This document shows, piece by piece, positions 28,487 to 38,244 of a stretch of DNA of 52,238 nucleotides. The stretch's first letter is position 1. Every line of letters begins with the position of its first letter. Under the pieces are notes generated by a model that did no database searches, had not been told where the DNA came from, and saw only the letters and a program-made list of their open reading frames with translations. Position numbers and translations under genes: made by a program. This DNA comes from Verrucomicrobiota bacterium (GTDB taxonomy: Bacteria > Verrucomicrobiota > Kiritimatiellia > CAIKKV01 > CAITUY01): assembly GCA_011391785.1 (NCBI GenBank), contig JAABPW010000325.1, forward strand, positions 1-52,238. The letters are read 5' to 3'.

Positions 28487-30019
28487 TCATTTCAGCCGTT
28501 CATTGATCGAGGCAGCCGCGCGACGGCCCTCTCCCATGGCAAGAATGACCGTGGCCGCCCCGAGCACGATATCCCCGCCGGCGTATACGCCATCGATGGA
28601 TGTCTTGCCCGTTTCATCCACGATAATGTTACCCCACTTGGTCGTTTTCAACCCCTCGGTGGTTCGCGGGATCAGGGGATTGGAATCGTTTCCAATGGCC
28701 ACAATCACCGCCTCGACATCACGGATAAATTCACTACCCTTGATTTCGACAGGGCGCCGGCGCCCGGAAGCATCCGGCTCACCCAACTCGTACCGGAGGC
28801 ATTCAACCGCCTTGACACAGCCGTTCTCGTCGCCCATGACGCGGCTCACATTCTCCAGCAGGTGGAAAATTACGCCCTCCTCCTTGGCGTGGGCAATCTC
28901 CTCGACACGGGCAGGCATTTCCACCTCGGTCCGCCGGTAGATGACATGCACTTCGGCGGCGCCCAGCCGCACGGCGGTGCGTGCCGCATCCATGGCCACA
29001 TTGCCACCACCCAGGATCGCCACCCGGCCCGCCCTGTAGATCGGGGTGTCAGCCCGGCCGAAATCATAGGCCTTCATCAGGTTGGCGCGGGTCAGGTACT
29101 CATTGGCCGCAAAAACACCGACCAGGTTCTCCCCTTCAATGTTCATGAACTTGGGAAGCCCGGCACCCGTGCCGATAAATACCGCATCAAACCCGTCCTC
29201 CTCGATCAACGCCTTCAATTTACGGGTCCGCCCAATCACGAAGTTGGTCTTGATTTCCACGCCCATCGCCAGCAGCGCATCAATCTCCTTCTGTACAATC
29301 GCCTTGGGCAGCCGGAACTCGGGAATACCATAGACCAGAACGCCACCCGGCTTGTGAAAGGCCTCGAACATGACCACCTGATGTCCCTCGCGGCGCACAT
29401 CCGCCGCCACGGTGACGCTGGCCGGACCGGATCCAATGACCGCCACCTTTTTCCCCGTGGCGGGCTTGATCACCGGAGACACCGCCTTGCCGCTGTCGCG
29501 CTCCAGATCGGCAACATAGCGCTCCACACGTCCGATGGAAACGGCCTTATCCACGCTCTTGAGCGACTTGCCCACCGTGCAATGTTCCTGGCATTGGACT
29601 TCCTGCGGGCAAACCCGGCCACAAACCGCCGGCAGAAGGCTGTTCTTCTTGATCACAGCGCAGGCACCCAGAAAATCCCCCGCCGCCGCGGCCTTCAGGA
29701 AACCGGGAATATCAATCCGAACCGGACACCCCTGCACGCAGGGGGCATTCCTGCATTGAAGACAGCGCATGGATTCCAGCCGAGCCTGTTCCGGAGTGTA
29801 TCCAAGGGCCACTTCCTGGACATTCTTCCGCCGCACCTCAGGATCCTGCGTCGGCATGTCCTGCACCGGAATGGCAATCCGCTCCTTGGGAGTCAGGGGT
29901 GCGGTTTTCTTTAAAATGGCGTCCAGTTCACGATGGGCGGCTTCCGCCAACGCTTCAGGCGTAATGTGACTCATGACAGGCTCCGCTCCTTGGCTTGAAT
30001 CTCCGCATCCAGATGACAC
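28487..30019 (-). CDS. NADPH-dependent glutamate synthase small-subunit-like / NfnB-like flavoprotein
   Basis: Cys motif CLQCRNAPCVQGCPVRIDIP, VIGSGPASVTVAADVRREGHQVVMFEAFHKPGGVLVYGIPEFRLPK. Confidence 0.9.
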   Translation of the reverse strand: MSSGCGDSSQGAEPVMSHITPEALAEAAHRELDAILKKTAPLTPKERIAIPVQDMPTQDPEVRRKNVQEVALGYTPEQARLESMRCLQCRNAPCVQGCPVRIDIPGFLKAAAAGDFLGACAVIKKNSLLPAVCGRVCPQEVQCQEHCTVGKSLKSVDKAVSIGRVERYVADLERDSGKAVSPVIKPATGKKVAVIGSGPASVTVAADVRREGHQVVMFEAFHKPGGVLVYGIPEFRLPKAIVQKEIDALLAMGVEIKTNFVIGRTRKLKALIEEDGFDAVFIGTGAGLPKFMNIEGENLVGVFAANEYLTRANLMKAYDFGRADTPIYRAGRVAILGGGNVAMDAARTAVRLGAAEVHVIYRRTEVEMPARVEEIAHAKEEGVIFHLLENVSRVMGDENGCVKAVECLRYELGEPDASGRRRPVEIKGSEFIRDVEAVIVAIGNDSNPLIPRTTEGLKTTKWGNIIVDETGKTSIDGVYAGGDIVLGAATVILAMGEGRRAAASINERLK

Positions 30020-30831
30020 TGATGATGGGCCGTATCCTCATGCTTGCGATAGGCCTTCAACCGCTGCATCATATTGTCAAAATCCACCTTGTGCCCATCG
30101 AATTCAGGACCGTCCACGCAGACAAACTTGGTCTGACCGCCAACCGTCACGCGGCACCCCCCGCACATCCCCGTGCCATCAATCATGATGGTATTCAAGG
30201 AGACCAAAGTATGCACCCCGAACGGGCGGGTCGCTTCAGCGCAAAACTTCATCATGACCGGCGGCCCGATCGCCACCGCCAACTCTGGTTTCGGAATCCG
30301 GGCGCACACTTCCTTGAGGGGTTCAGTAACCAGCGCCTTCCGGCCATACGAGCCGTCATCCGTGCAGACGATGAACTCATCCGCCAGGGCGCGCATCTGC
30401 TCCTCCAGGATCACCAGCTTGCGATTGCGGGCGCCCACGATAACGATGACCCGGTTACCCGCCTGTTTCATCCCCTTGACAATCGGGTGCAACGGGGCGA
30501 CCCCGATTCCCCCACCTACGCAAACCACGGTGCCGAACTTCTCGATATGGGTTGGCTGTCCCAGCGGCCCCAGTACACTGACCACGGATTCGCCAACCGC
30601 CTTGTCGGCCAGATTGTGCGTGGTTTTTCCCACAGCCTGGAAAATGATCGTGAGCGAGCCCTCCGCCGGATCCGCATCCGCAATGGTCAGGGGAATGCGT
30701 TCACCGTAGTCATTATCGAGCTGGAGGATGACAAATTGTCCCGGCAGCCTTTCGCGGGCAATATGAGGGGCATCCAGCCGCATCATATAGACATCGTCCG
30801 ACAATTGCGTCTTGGCCAAAATTCTATTCAT
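29971..30831 (-). CDS. Sulfide dehydrogenase / NfnA-like FAD-NAD binding [2Fe-2S] subunit
   Basis: ORF to 30873, start at MNRILAKTQLSDDVYMMRLDAP; GGGIGVAPLHPIVKGMK; C-terminal CGGCRVTVGGQTKFVCVDGPEFDGHKVDFD; overlaps the NfnB-like gene. Confidence 0.88.
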   Translation of the reverse strand: MNRILAKTQLSDDVYMMRLDAPHIARERLPGQFVILQLDNDYGERIPLTIADADPAEGSLTIIFQAVGKTTHNLADKAVGESVVSVLGPLGQPTHIEKFGTVVCVGGGIGVAPLHPIVKGMKQAGNRVIVIVGARNRKLVILEEQMRALADEFIVCTDDGSYGRKALVTEPLKEVCARIPKPELAVAIGPPVMMKFCAEATRPFGVHTLVSLNTIMIDGTGMCGGCRVTVGGQTKFVCVDGPEFDGHKVDFDNMMQRLKAYRKHEDTAHHQCHLDAEIQAKERSLS

Positions 30832-30953
30832 GAATAACCCTCGCCTGAGTAAGTTGGGGGTGGAGTATGCCACCCCCCGATTCGTCCCTCAAGCACAATA
30901 CCCACGGGAACGCGGGAAGAAGGAGTCAGAAGACAGTAGTCAGGGGACGGGGA

Positions 30954-31715
30954 TCAGCCGGACTTCGACTGCTGGCGGCGGACTTCAAACAGGGCAATGG
31001 CGGCGGCAACGGCGGCATTAAGGGACCCTACCCTGCCCCGCATCGGCAACCGGATGACGACATCACAGGTTTCCCGGATCAACTTGCCCAGCCCCTCCTC
31101 CTCGCTGCCCACCACCACCCCGATGGGCCCCGTCAGATCAGCTTCCTCGTAGGGCATGGCCGAGTTGCTGCCTTCCAGCCCCACCAAGCGGATCCCCTGC
31201 TCCTGAAGTTCCAGCATCGCCTGGTGCAGGTTCCCGACCTGTGCCACCTTGACGTGCTCCGCCGCACCCGCCGAGGCCCGCACCACGGCAGGGGTGACGG
31301 AGGCAGCCCGGTGACGCGGAATCACCACCCCATTGACGCCTGCGGCATCCGCCGAGCGCAGCATGGACCCCAGGTTCTGGGGATCCTGGACATGATCCAC
31401 CAACAGCAGTAGCGGCGGGGTCTTGCGCTCACCCGCACCTTCGAGCACCGCTTCCAACTCGACATACTCGTAATCCGACACCACGATGGCAACCCCCTGG
31501 TGGTTCCCGCTCCGGCACATGCGATCCAGCTCGAACACCGCCACCGGCTGGATGGTGATCGAACGTTTTTCGGCCAACTTCAGCAACTGCACGATAGAGG
31601 CGGCAGACTGGCGGACGTTATTCGCCATGCAAAGCTGTTTCACTTCGCGTCGCCCTGCCTTCAGCAATTCACAGACCGGCTGACGCCCATAGACAATATC
31701 GGGTTCATGTGTCAT
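30954..31715 (-). CDS. rlmB: TrmH/SpoU-family 23S rRNA 2'-O-methyltransferase
   Basis: VYGRQPVCELLKAGRREVKQL..LVDHVQDPQNLGSMLRSADAAGVNGVVIPRHRAA..VVVGSEEEGLGKL; start taken at MTHEPD. Confidence 0.88.
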   Translation of the reverse strand: MTHEPDIVYGRQPVCELLKAGRREVKQLCMANNVRQSAASIVQLLKLAEKRSITIQPVAVFELDRMCRSGNHQGVAIVVSDYEYVELEAVLEGAGERKTPPLLLLVDHVQDPQNLGSMLRSADAAGVNGVVIPRHRAASVTPAVVRASAGAAEHVKVAQVGNLHQAMLELQEQGIRLVGLEGSNSAMPYEEADLTGPIGVVVGSEEEGLGKLIRETCDVVIRLPMRGRVGSLNAAVAAAIALFEVRRQQSKSG

Positions 31716-31797
31716 GTCCGGAAAGGTACACGGTGCCATACAGGAAAACAATTCCGCAATTGATGTCTGGAAAACCCGCCGGTATAATCGCCAGAAC

Positions 31798-32931
31798 ATG
31801 ATCATACGCATTACAGATCCCCCGGGATACGGAACGGCCGTCTCGGAATCGTTTCTTGAAAACCGCTTTGACGTGGTCTCCCGATCGGGCCTTCACATCA
31901 CCGAAGCCCACTTGATCAATGCGCTACCCACGCTCTCCCACCCGGCCCGGATGCTGATCCTCGGGAACCGCACGGGCACGCTGGGCATGATTGCCAACCG
32001 CTTCCACGAAAACCTGGAGGTTGTGGTTTCCTCCCTCGATATCTTCCACCACCATGCCATCGAGCGGAACCTTGCCCGGAACCCCTTCACCGCGGTCACT
32101 GCCCGCTGTGAACCCGACATCCCGGAGCGTGACTTCTTTGATGCCGTTTGCCTGCAACTCTCGGCGGGCGGCATGGCGGATGAACTGATTCTCGACCTCC
32201 TCCAGCAAAGCCACCTGGCGCTGAAAAAAGAGGGCACCTTCATGGTGGCGGCCGAGGAAGACATCCCCTGGCTGACGGAACACATGAAGAAATCCTTCGG
32301 CGCCTGCTCCATTCGAGGAACCGAACAGACCTCCACCCTGCTTGTCAGCCGAAAAAGGAAGGAGTTGAAAAAGCTCAAGGACTACCGGGCGGAATTCACC
32401 ATGACGACGCCGGGCGGCAAAGCCGTCCAGCTGGTCACCCACCCCGGGGTATTCGCACACCGCCGCGTGGATGAGGGTGCCCAGGCGCTCGCCGAGGTCG
32501 CCCTCACGAAACCCGGCGACTCCATCCTCGACATGGGTTGCGGGTGCGGAAGCATTGGGTTGACGCTTGCCGTGAACCAGCCCTCGGCCCGTGTTTGCTT
32601 CGTGGATTCCCATGCCCGGGCGGTTCATGCAACCGAGCATAACTGCCTGGCCAATGGGCTGACGGAATACAAGGTGATCCTCAGTGATGAAGGACCGCCT
32701 CCCGATATGGGGGAATTCACGCTGTTTGTCGGGAATCCGCCCTACTATTCCAACGACCGGATTTCAGACTTCTTCATTCAAACGGCCTATAAGACCCTTC
32801 AGTCCGGCGGACGGGCCTATGTGGTGGGGAAAAAGGCCGCCCATAACGCCGAAATGATGAAGACGCTTTTTGGAAATTCGGAAATCATCCACCGGCGCGG
32901 CTATGAAATCGCCATGTCGGTGAAATCGTGA
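31798..32931 (+). CDS. Class I SAM-dependent methyltransferase, RsmC/RlmG-like
   Basis: ILDMGCGCGSIGLTLA..VGNPPYYSNDRISDFFIQTAYKTLQSGGRAYVVGKK; start at MIIRITDPPGYG. Confidence 0.85.
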   Translation: MIIRITDPPGYGTAVSESFLENRFDVVSRSGLHITEAHLINALPTLSHPARMLILGNRTGTLGMIANRFHENLEVVVSSLDIFHHHAIERNLARNPFTAVTARCEPDIPERDFFDAVCLQLSAGGMADELILDLLQQSHLALKKEGTFMVAAEEDIPWLTEHMKKSFGACSIRGTEQTSTLLVSRKRKELKKLKDYRAEFTMTTPGGKAVQLVTHPGVFAHRRVDEGAQALAEVALTKPGDSILDMGCGCGSIGLTLAVNQPSARVCFVDSHARAVHATEHNCLANGLTEYKVILSDEGPPPDMGEFTLFVGNPPYYSNDRISDFFIQTAYKTLQSGGRAYVVGKKAAHNAEMMKTLFGNSEIIHRRGYEIAMSVKS

Positions 32932-33182
32932 AGTGCCGGGTCGGATGCGCGGCCTGTTGCGTCAACATATCCATCTCATCCCCCATCCCGGGCATGCCCG
33001 ACGGCAAGCAAGCCGGGGTGCGGTGTATCCAATTATCCGAGGACGGACGTTGCAAGGTGTTTGGATTGCCCTCCCGGCCGGACATCTGCAACCGCCTCAC
33101 CCCCAACGAAGAGATGTGCGGCACCACCGACCAGCATGCCTATGATTATCTTGCAGCCCTTGAAAAAGCGACACAGCCCTGA
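32928..33182 (+). CDS. YkgJ-family cysteine cluster protein
   Basis: ATGA-type overlap; CRVGCAACCVNISISSPIPGMPDGKQAGVRCIQLSEDGRCKVFG. Confidence 0.85.
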   Translation: MKCRVGCAACCVNISISSPIPGMPDGKQAGVRCIQLSEDGRCKVFGLPSRPDICNRLTPNEEMCGTTDQHAYDYLAALEKATQP

Positions 33183-33242
33183 AATTCGGGGGTCAGGGCG
33201 CGGGGTTCAGGCAACACATTCATCAGGTGCCAGAGAACGGAT

Positions 33243-33842
33243 CTAGCCTGCGAGGGCTTTACGGACAATCCCCTCGACATCCGCCTTCGCCATGGAAGAC
33301 AGGTTGATGACGCGGGCAACCATCTCCTGGGCGTCACCCCTTTTGTAACCGAGGGAAATCAGGGCCAGGACGGCATCACGAAGCTTGATGTCGGATTCGG
33401 TTTCAGGCTGGCCCGCTACCTGGGCGGACATCATTTCGCCGGCGCTGAACTTGTCGCGCAACTCCACCACCATTCGCTCGGCGGTTTTCTTGCCGATGCC
33501 GGAAATGGAACTGAGGCGCTTGATATCGGCATCCTTGATCGCCACCTTGAGCTCACGCACAGTCATGCCGCTCAACGCCGACAGTGCGGTTTTCGGACCG
33601 ATCCCGGAAACCCCGAGCAGCAAGGTGAAGACCCGCCGCTCATCATCGGTCATGAACCCGAACAACTGGTGATCATCCTCGCGGATATGGTCGTGGGTGA
33701 GAACCCGGGCCTTTTCACCCACTCCGGGCAGGCGGTCATAGCTGCTCAGCGGGATAACGACCTCGTACCCCACCCCGCCGACATTCAACACCAGATGGGT
33801 GGGCTTCTTGTCTTCAATGATGCCTTCCAGGAATGTTATCAT
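33243..33842 (-). CDS. ruvA: Holliday junction branch migration protein RuvA
   Basis: MITFLEGIIEDKKPTHLVLNVGGVGYEV..LLGVSGIGPKTALSALS..ISGIGKKTAERMVVELRDK. Confidence 0.95.
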   Translation of the reverse strand: MITFLEGIIEDKKPTHLVLNVGGVGYEVVIPLSSYDRLPGVGEKARVLTHDHIREDDHQLFGFMTDDERRVFTLLLGVSGIGPKTALSALSGMTVRELKVAIKDADIKRLSSISGIGKKTAERMVVELRDKFSAGEMMSAQVAGQPETESDIKLRDAVLALISLGYKRGDAQEMVARVINLSSMAKADVEGIVRKALAG

Positions 33843-33870
33843 AAGCGTGACAGGGCTTGGGGTTGAGGAC

Positions 33871-34368
33871 TCAAATGGGCTGAGGGTTCAGTTCGGCAAC
33901 CGGAGACCGGCTGTTGATGTGGCAGAGAGCAATAGCCAGGGCGTCGCCGGCGTCCTCCTGGGGCTCATCCTTGAGTCCCAGAAGCACCATGATCATCCTG
34001 CGGACCTGCAGCTTATCGGCAGCGCCATTTCCGGCAATGGCTTTTTTCACGCGACGCGGCTCGTATTGATAAACAGGAATCCCCGATGCGGCGCAGGCGG
34101 CAATCACCACCCCGCGGGCTTCGCCGAGAACCAGGGAGGTGCGGGCATTCTTGGCGAAAAAGATATCCTCGATCGCCGCCAGATCCGGCTTGGTCCGGCC
34201 GATAATCTCCCGGATTCCGCCGTCGATCCGCCGCAGACACTCTGACAGCGGCAATTTGTCCGGATTATGGATCCGCCCGTATTCCAGAGCCGTGTTGCGA
34301 CCTGCCAGGGACTCAACCACCGCCACGCCTGATGAGCGCAGCGACGTGTCTATCCCCAGCACCCGCAT
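33871..34368 (-). CDS. ruvC: Crossover junction endodeoxyribonuclease RuvC
   Basis: MRVLGIDTSLRSSGVAVVE..DLAAIEDIFFAKNARTSLVLGEARG; syntenic with ruvA and yebC. Confidence 0.95.
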   Translation of the reverse strand: MRVLGIDTSLRSSGVAVVESLAGRNTALEYGRIHNPDKLPLSECLRRIDGGIREIIGRTKPDLAAIEDIFFAKNARTSLVLGEARGVVIAACAASGIPVYQYEPRRVKKAIAGNGAADKLQVRRMIMVLLGLKDEPQEDAGDALAIALCHINSRSPVAELNPQPI

Positions 34369-34376
34369 GGTCCGGC

Positions 34377-35132
34377 CTAGTCCTTCTCGAGCTCCGCCAG
34401 CACGGCGTCATCCATGTCCATGTTGTTGTAGACGTTCTGCACGTCGTCGTTGTCCTCGAGGGCCTCAACGAACTTCATCACGGACTTGGCCACGGACTTG
34501 TCACTAACAGGAACATAGGTTTCCGGAACAAGCCGGACTTCCGAGTCATCCGTCTTGATGCCGGCCTTCTCCAGGGCTTCCATGACGCCATTGAAGGCGT
34601 TGGGATCGGTCAGGATCTCGAACTGATCGCCATCGCGGCTCATATCCTCGGCGCCTGCGTTGAGGACGATGTCCATCAACTTGTCCTCTTCAACCGAATT
34701 GGCATCCACGAAAATCTGGCCACGGCGCTTGAATCCGCGTGACACGGCGCCCTGGGAGGCGAACCCGGAAGCCATCTTGCTGAAGAGATGACGAATTTCG
34801 GCTGCCGCCCGGTTCTTGTTGTCGGTCAACACCTTGACCACCACTCCGACGCCACCATCGGCGAACCCCTCATAGGTGATTTCTTCCATGATATCGGCCG
34901 CCAGCTCGCCGGTACCCTTCTTGATGGCGCGATCAATGTTTTCGTTGGGCATACTGACAGCCTTGCAGCGCGTAATCATGGTACGCAACGCTGAATTGGT
35001 GTCGGGACTGCCGCCGCCGGCCTTGGCGACAACCATCAATTCCTTCGCCATCTTGCTGAAAATCTTACCGCGCTTGGCATCCGCAGCGCCCTTCTTGTGC
35101 TGAATTGTCTTCCACTTACTATGACCGCTCAT
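34377..35132 (-). CDS. yebC: YebC/PmpR-family transcription/translation factor
   Basis: MSGHSKWKTIQHKKGAADAKRGKIFSKMAKELMVVAK. Confidence 0.96.
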   Translation of the reverse strand: MSGHSKWKTIQHKKGAADAKRGKIFSKMAKELMVVAKAGGGSPDTNSALRTMITRCKAVSMPNENIDRAIKKGTGELAADIMEEITYEGFADGGVGVVVKVLTDNKNRAAAEIRHLFSKMASGFASQGAVSRGFKRRGQIFVDANSVEEDKLMDIVLNAGAEDMSRDGDQFEILTDPNAFNGVMEALEKAGIKTDDSEVRLVPETYVPVSDKSVAKSVMKFVEALEDNDDVQNVYNNMDMDDAVLAELEKD

Positions 35133-35169
35133 CTCATTCCTCCCTTTCCTATAGTGTTCCCGAGCCGGA

Positions 35170-36078
35170 TCACACCGGACTCATCTTGAATCCCACCAAA
35201 CTGTCGGGCGAGGGAGTCTCATACTCCTGCACCCATCCTTCAGAAAACCCCAACCGCTCCACCGCCTCCACCACGCGCCCGTACTCTTCCGCCGTCGGAC
35301 GCCGGTTCCACGGCGCGGCCTGCAGGGCCTGATACGCAGGCGTATACTGCGCCATGACGCTCACGGGGATTTCCGTCCCCACAGCCTCCGCCAGCCACTC
35401 CAGATTCGCCACCGCCTCGTCGGCACGCCCGGGCAGGACCAGAAGCCGGCAGATCGTTCCCCGCCGCGCCACTCCGTCCCCGCCTGTCTCAAGGGGACCT
35501 GTCTGCCGCCACATTTCCAGGAGTGCCCGCCGCGCCACATCCACATAATCCGCGGCCCGAGAGCCTTCTTTTGCCGAATCCGGCTCCGAATATCGCAGAT
35601 CGGTCAGGTACACATTGACCCAGCCGTCCAGCGCCCGAAGCACCTCCACCCGTTCAAAACCGCTCGTGTTATACACAATTGGCAGAGCGTGTCCATCTTT
35701 CACAACACATTCCCAGGCCGCATGGATCCATGGCAGCCAGGGTGTCGGACTCACAAAATTCCAATTATGGCACCCTTCAACAGCCAGCGACTTCAGGATG
35801 GCGGCCAAACCAATCTCATCCACTTCACGCCCCTGCCCCTCCTGACTCCAGGGATAATTCTGGCAGTAAAGACATTTCAGCGTGCACCGGCTGAAAAAAA
35901 CCGTCCCGGATCCCCGTGTCCCTGAAACCGGCGGCTCTTCACCATGATGCGCCCCGTAGCGATAGACTTCGGTTACTCCGCCCGCCCCGCACCAGCCGCG
36001 CTTCCCCTGCTGGCGGTTCACACCGCATTCACGGGGACAAAGCCCGCAGCGGGCCAACGATGAAACAAGCGGATTCAC
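35170..36078 (-). CDS. Radical SAM protein related to pyruvate-formate lyase activating enzymes
   Basis: CGLCPRECGVNRQQGKRGWCG and SRCTLKCLYCQNYPWSQEG. Confidence 0.87.
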   Translation of the reverse strand: MNPLVSSLARCGLCPRECGVNRQQGKRGWCGAGGVTEVYRYGAHHGEEPPVSGTRGSGTVFFSRCTLKCLYCQNYPWSQEGQGREVDEIGLAAILKSLAVEGCHNWNFVSPTPWLPWIHAAWECVVKDGHALPIVYNTSGFERVEVLRALDGWVNVYLTDLRYSEPDSAKEGSRAADYVDVARRALLEMWRQTGPLETGGDGVARRGTICRLLVLPGRADEAVANLEWLAEAVGTEIPVSVMAQYTPAYQALQAAPWNRRPTAEEYGRVVEAVERLGFSEGWVQEYETPSPDSLVGFKMSPV

Positions 36079-36087
36079 CAGCCAGGC

Positions 36088-38124
36088 CTAGTCCTGATCC
36101 TCCTCCTTCACCTTCGCCGCGGCTGCAATAATCTTCTGGGCCACATTGCTGGGCACGACATCATACCGGGCAAAGGACATCTCGAAGGATCCCCGCCCGC
36201 CCGTCATGCTGCGCAACTCGGCACAATACGTGAACAGTTCCGCCTGGGGAATATCGGCGGTAATCACCTGCATGCCGTCGGCTGACTCCATTCCCACGAT
36301 CCGTCCGCGCCTATGGCTCATATCGCCGTTGACATCACCCATGAACTGCTCGGGTATGGTAATCCTGACCGACATGATCGGCTCCAGCAGGACAGGCTTG
36401 GCCTTGCTGACCGCGTCCCGGAAGGACCGGCTCCCGGCAATCTTGAAGGCAATTTCAGAGGAATCGACATCATGGTAGGAACCGTCATAGACGGTGGACT
36501 TGACCTTCACCATGGGTGACCCCGCCAAGGCTCCCTTGGACATTCCCTCAACCACGCCCTTCTGGACTGCAGGCACGAAGTTATGCGGAATGGCCCCGCC
36601 CACCAGGGCATTGGCAAACCACTCGTCATCCCCTTCCATCAGGGGCTCGACCTTGAGGTAAACCTCCCCGTACTGGCCGCGGCCACCGGACTGCTTCTTG
36701 TGCTTGTAATGGCCCTCGGCCCGCCCGGTGATGGTCTCCGTATAGGCGATCTTCGGGGTGCTCAGGATCACGTCCACGCTGTTGCGCTTCTTCATCCGTT
36801 CCACGGCCACCGACAAATGCGTGTCGCCCATCCCGGACAAAATGGTCTCATGGGTGTCGGGATGACGTTCCACATGGATGGTTGGATCGTCCTCGGCAAG
36901 CTTGTGCAGGGCCGTCCCGATCTTGTCCTCATCCCCCTGGGTCTTGGCCGAAACCGCGGTCCACATAACCGGATTCGGGAAGGAGAAGGGCTCAAACGAC
37001 ACCTTGGCTCCGTTCTGGCACAGGGAATCCCCCAACGTCGTAACCTTGAGCTTGGCAATCGCCACGATGTCGCCGGCCTCTGCCTCCGTGATTGGAAGCT
37101 GCTTCTTGCCGTTCAGGGCGACAAACTGGACAATCCGCTCCTTCTGTTCCTTGTTGACGTTCAGCACCTCGGTATCCGCCTTCAGGGTGCCGCCGCAGAC
37201 ATAAACGAAACTCATGTGCCCGATAAAGGGATCATTGACCGTGCGCCACACATACCCCACGAAAGGCGCCGAGGGGGAGGTGTCGATCGGCTTGCCAGCC
37301 GAGTCTTTCATCGGACGATCCGCCGGAGAGGGAAAGAACCGGGCAATGCCGTCGAGGAGCTCACCCACGCCGACGTTCTTGAGCGCCATGCAGGCGAAAA
37401 CGGGGACCAGCTTGCGATCGAACACCGCATGGCGCAGCCCATCGGCGATCTCGCGCGCCGTCAGCGGCTGACCCGCCAGATATTTCTCGATCAACGTGTC
37501 ATCCGTCTCTGCCGCCATTTCAACCAAGGCGCCCTTGGCCGCCTTGAGCGCCTCGCTGATCGAAGCGGGAACATCCGTCGCCGCCAGCACGTCCACCACG
37601 GCGCTGTTATCGGGAAGCGGCATCAGCACGGGGATACACCGGTCGCCCCATGTGGCCTGGATTTCAGCCATGACCTTCTCGAAGGGCGAATTCTCGCGAT
37701 CCAGTCCGGTGACCACGATGGCACGGGGAATGTCGAGCAACGACGCCTGTTTCCAGGCCTTCATGGTGCCGACCTGGATACCGGCATGCGCATCAACCGT
37801 GATCAGGGCCGCGCCGGCAATGCGGCTGGCCTGGATGACCTGCCCGAAGAAATCGGCATAGCCGGGCGTGTCGCTGAACACGATGTCCATGTTGTGGCCG
37901 TCTGCACTCTTGTACATTCCACAAAAGGACTTGGCATAGATCGTTGTCTTGCGCGACTTCTCCTCGTCGGTATAGTCGCCCAGGCTGGTGCCCTGATCGA
38001 CTGACCCGAGACGGTCATTGATGCCCATCTTGTAAAGCATCGCGTCAGCGAGCGTTGTCTTGCCGCTTGCCGTATGTCCCATCAAAACAAAGTTCCGAAC
38101 GTCAGTAACAGCAATATCCTTCAT
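36088..38124 (-). CDS. Elongation factor G-like GTPase (EF-G paralogue)
   Basis: P-loop GHTASGKTTLAD, DTPGYADF, domain IV/V GRGQYGEVYLKVEPL. Confidence 0.9.
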   Translation of the reverse strand: MKDIAVTDVRNFVLMGHTASGKTTLADAMLYKMGINDRLGSVDQGTSLGDYTDEEKSRKTTIYAKSFCGMYKSADGHNMDIVFSDTPGYADFFGQVIQASRIAGAALITVDAHAGIQVGTMKAWKQASLLDIPRAIVVTGLDRENSPFEKVMAEIQATWGDRCIPVLMPLPDNSAVVDVLAATDVPASISEALKAAKGALVEMAAETDDTLIEKYLAGQPLTAREIADGLRHAVFDRKLVPVFACMALKNVGVGELLDGIARFFPSPADRPMKDSAGKPIDTSPSAPFVGYVWRTVNDPFIGHMSFVYVCGGTLKADTEVLNVNKEQKERIVQFVALNGKKQLPITEAEAGDIVAIAKLKVTTLGDSLCQNGAKVSFEPFSFPNPVMWTAVSAKTQGDEDKIGTALHKLAEDDPTIHVERHPDTHETILSGMGDTHLSVAVERMKKRNSVDVILSTPKIAYTETITGRAEGHYKHKKQSGGRGQYGEVYLKVEPLMEGDDEWFANALVGGAIPHNFVPAVQKGVVEGMSKGALAGSPMVKVKSTVYDGSYHDVDSSEIAFKIAGSRSFRDAVSKAKPVLLEPIMSVRITIPEQFMGDVNGDMSHRRGRIVGMESADGMQVITADIPQAELFTYCAELRSMTGGRGSFEMSFARYDVVPSNVAQKIIAAAAKVKEEDQD

Positions 38125-38244
38125 GCCGGTATTCCCTTCGCTCTGTCCCTGCTTGTTGCTTCTGGTACCAGTTCACACTCAATCACAAAGGGTCGTTTTT
38201 TATCATAAGCCACCCGATCTGCACAACCAAAACCCACCCCGGAT

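Noticed and set aside
28862-29914. 350-aa plus-strand ORF
   Set aside because: Antisense to the NfnB-like gene, no recognisable domain.
36583-38004. 473-aa plus-strand ORF
   Set aside because: Fully antisense to the EF-G-like gene; composition and lack of motifs indicate a GC-rich shadow ORF.
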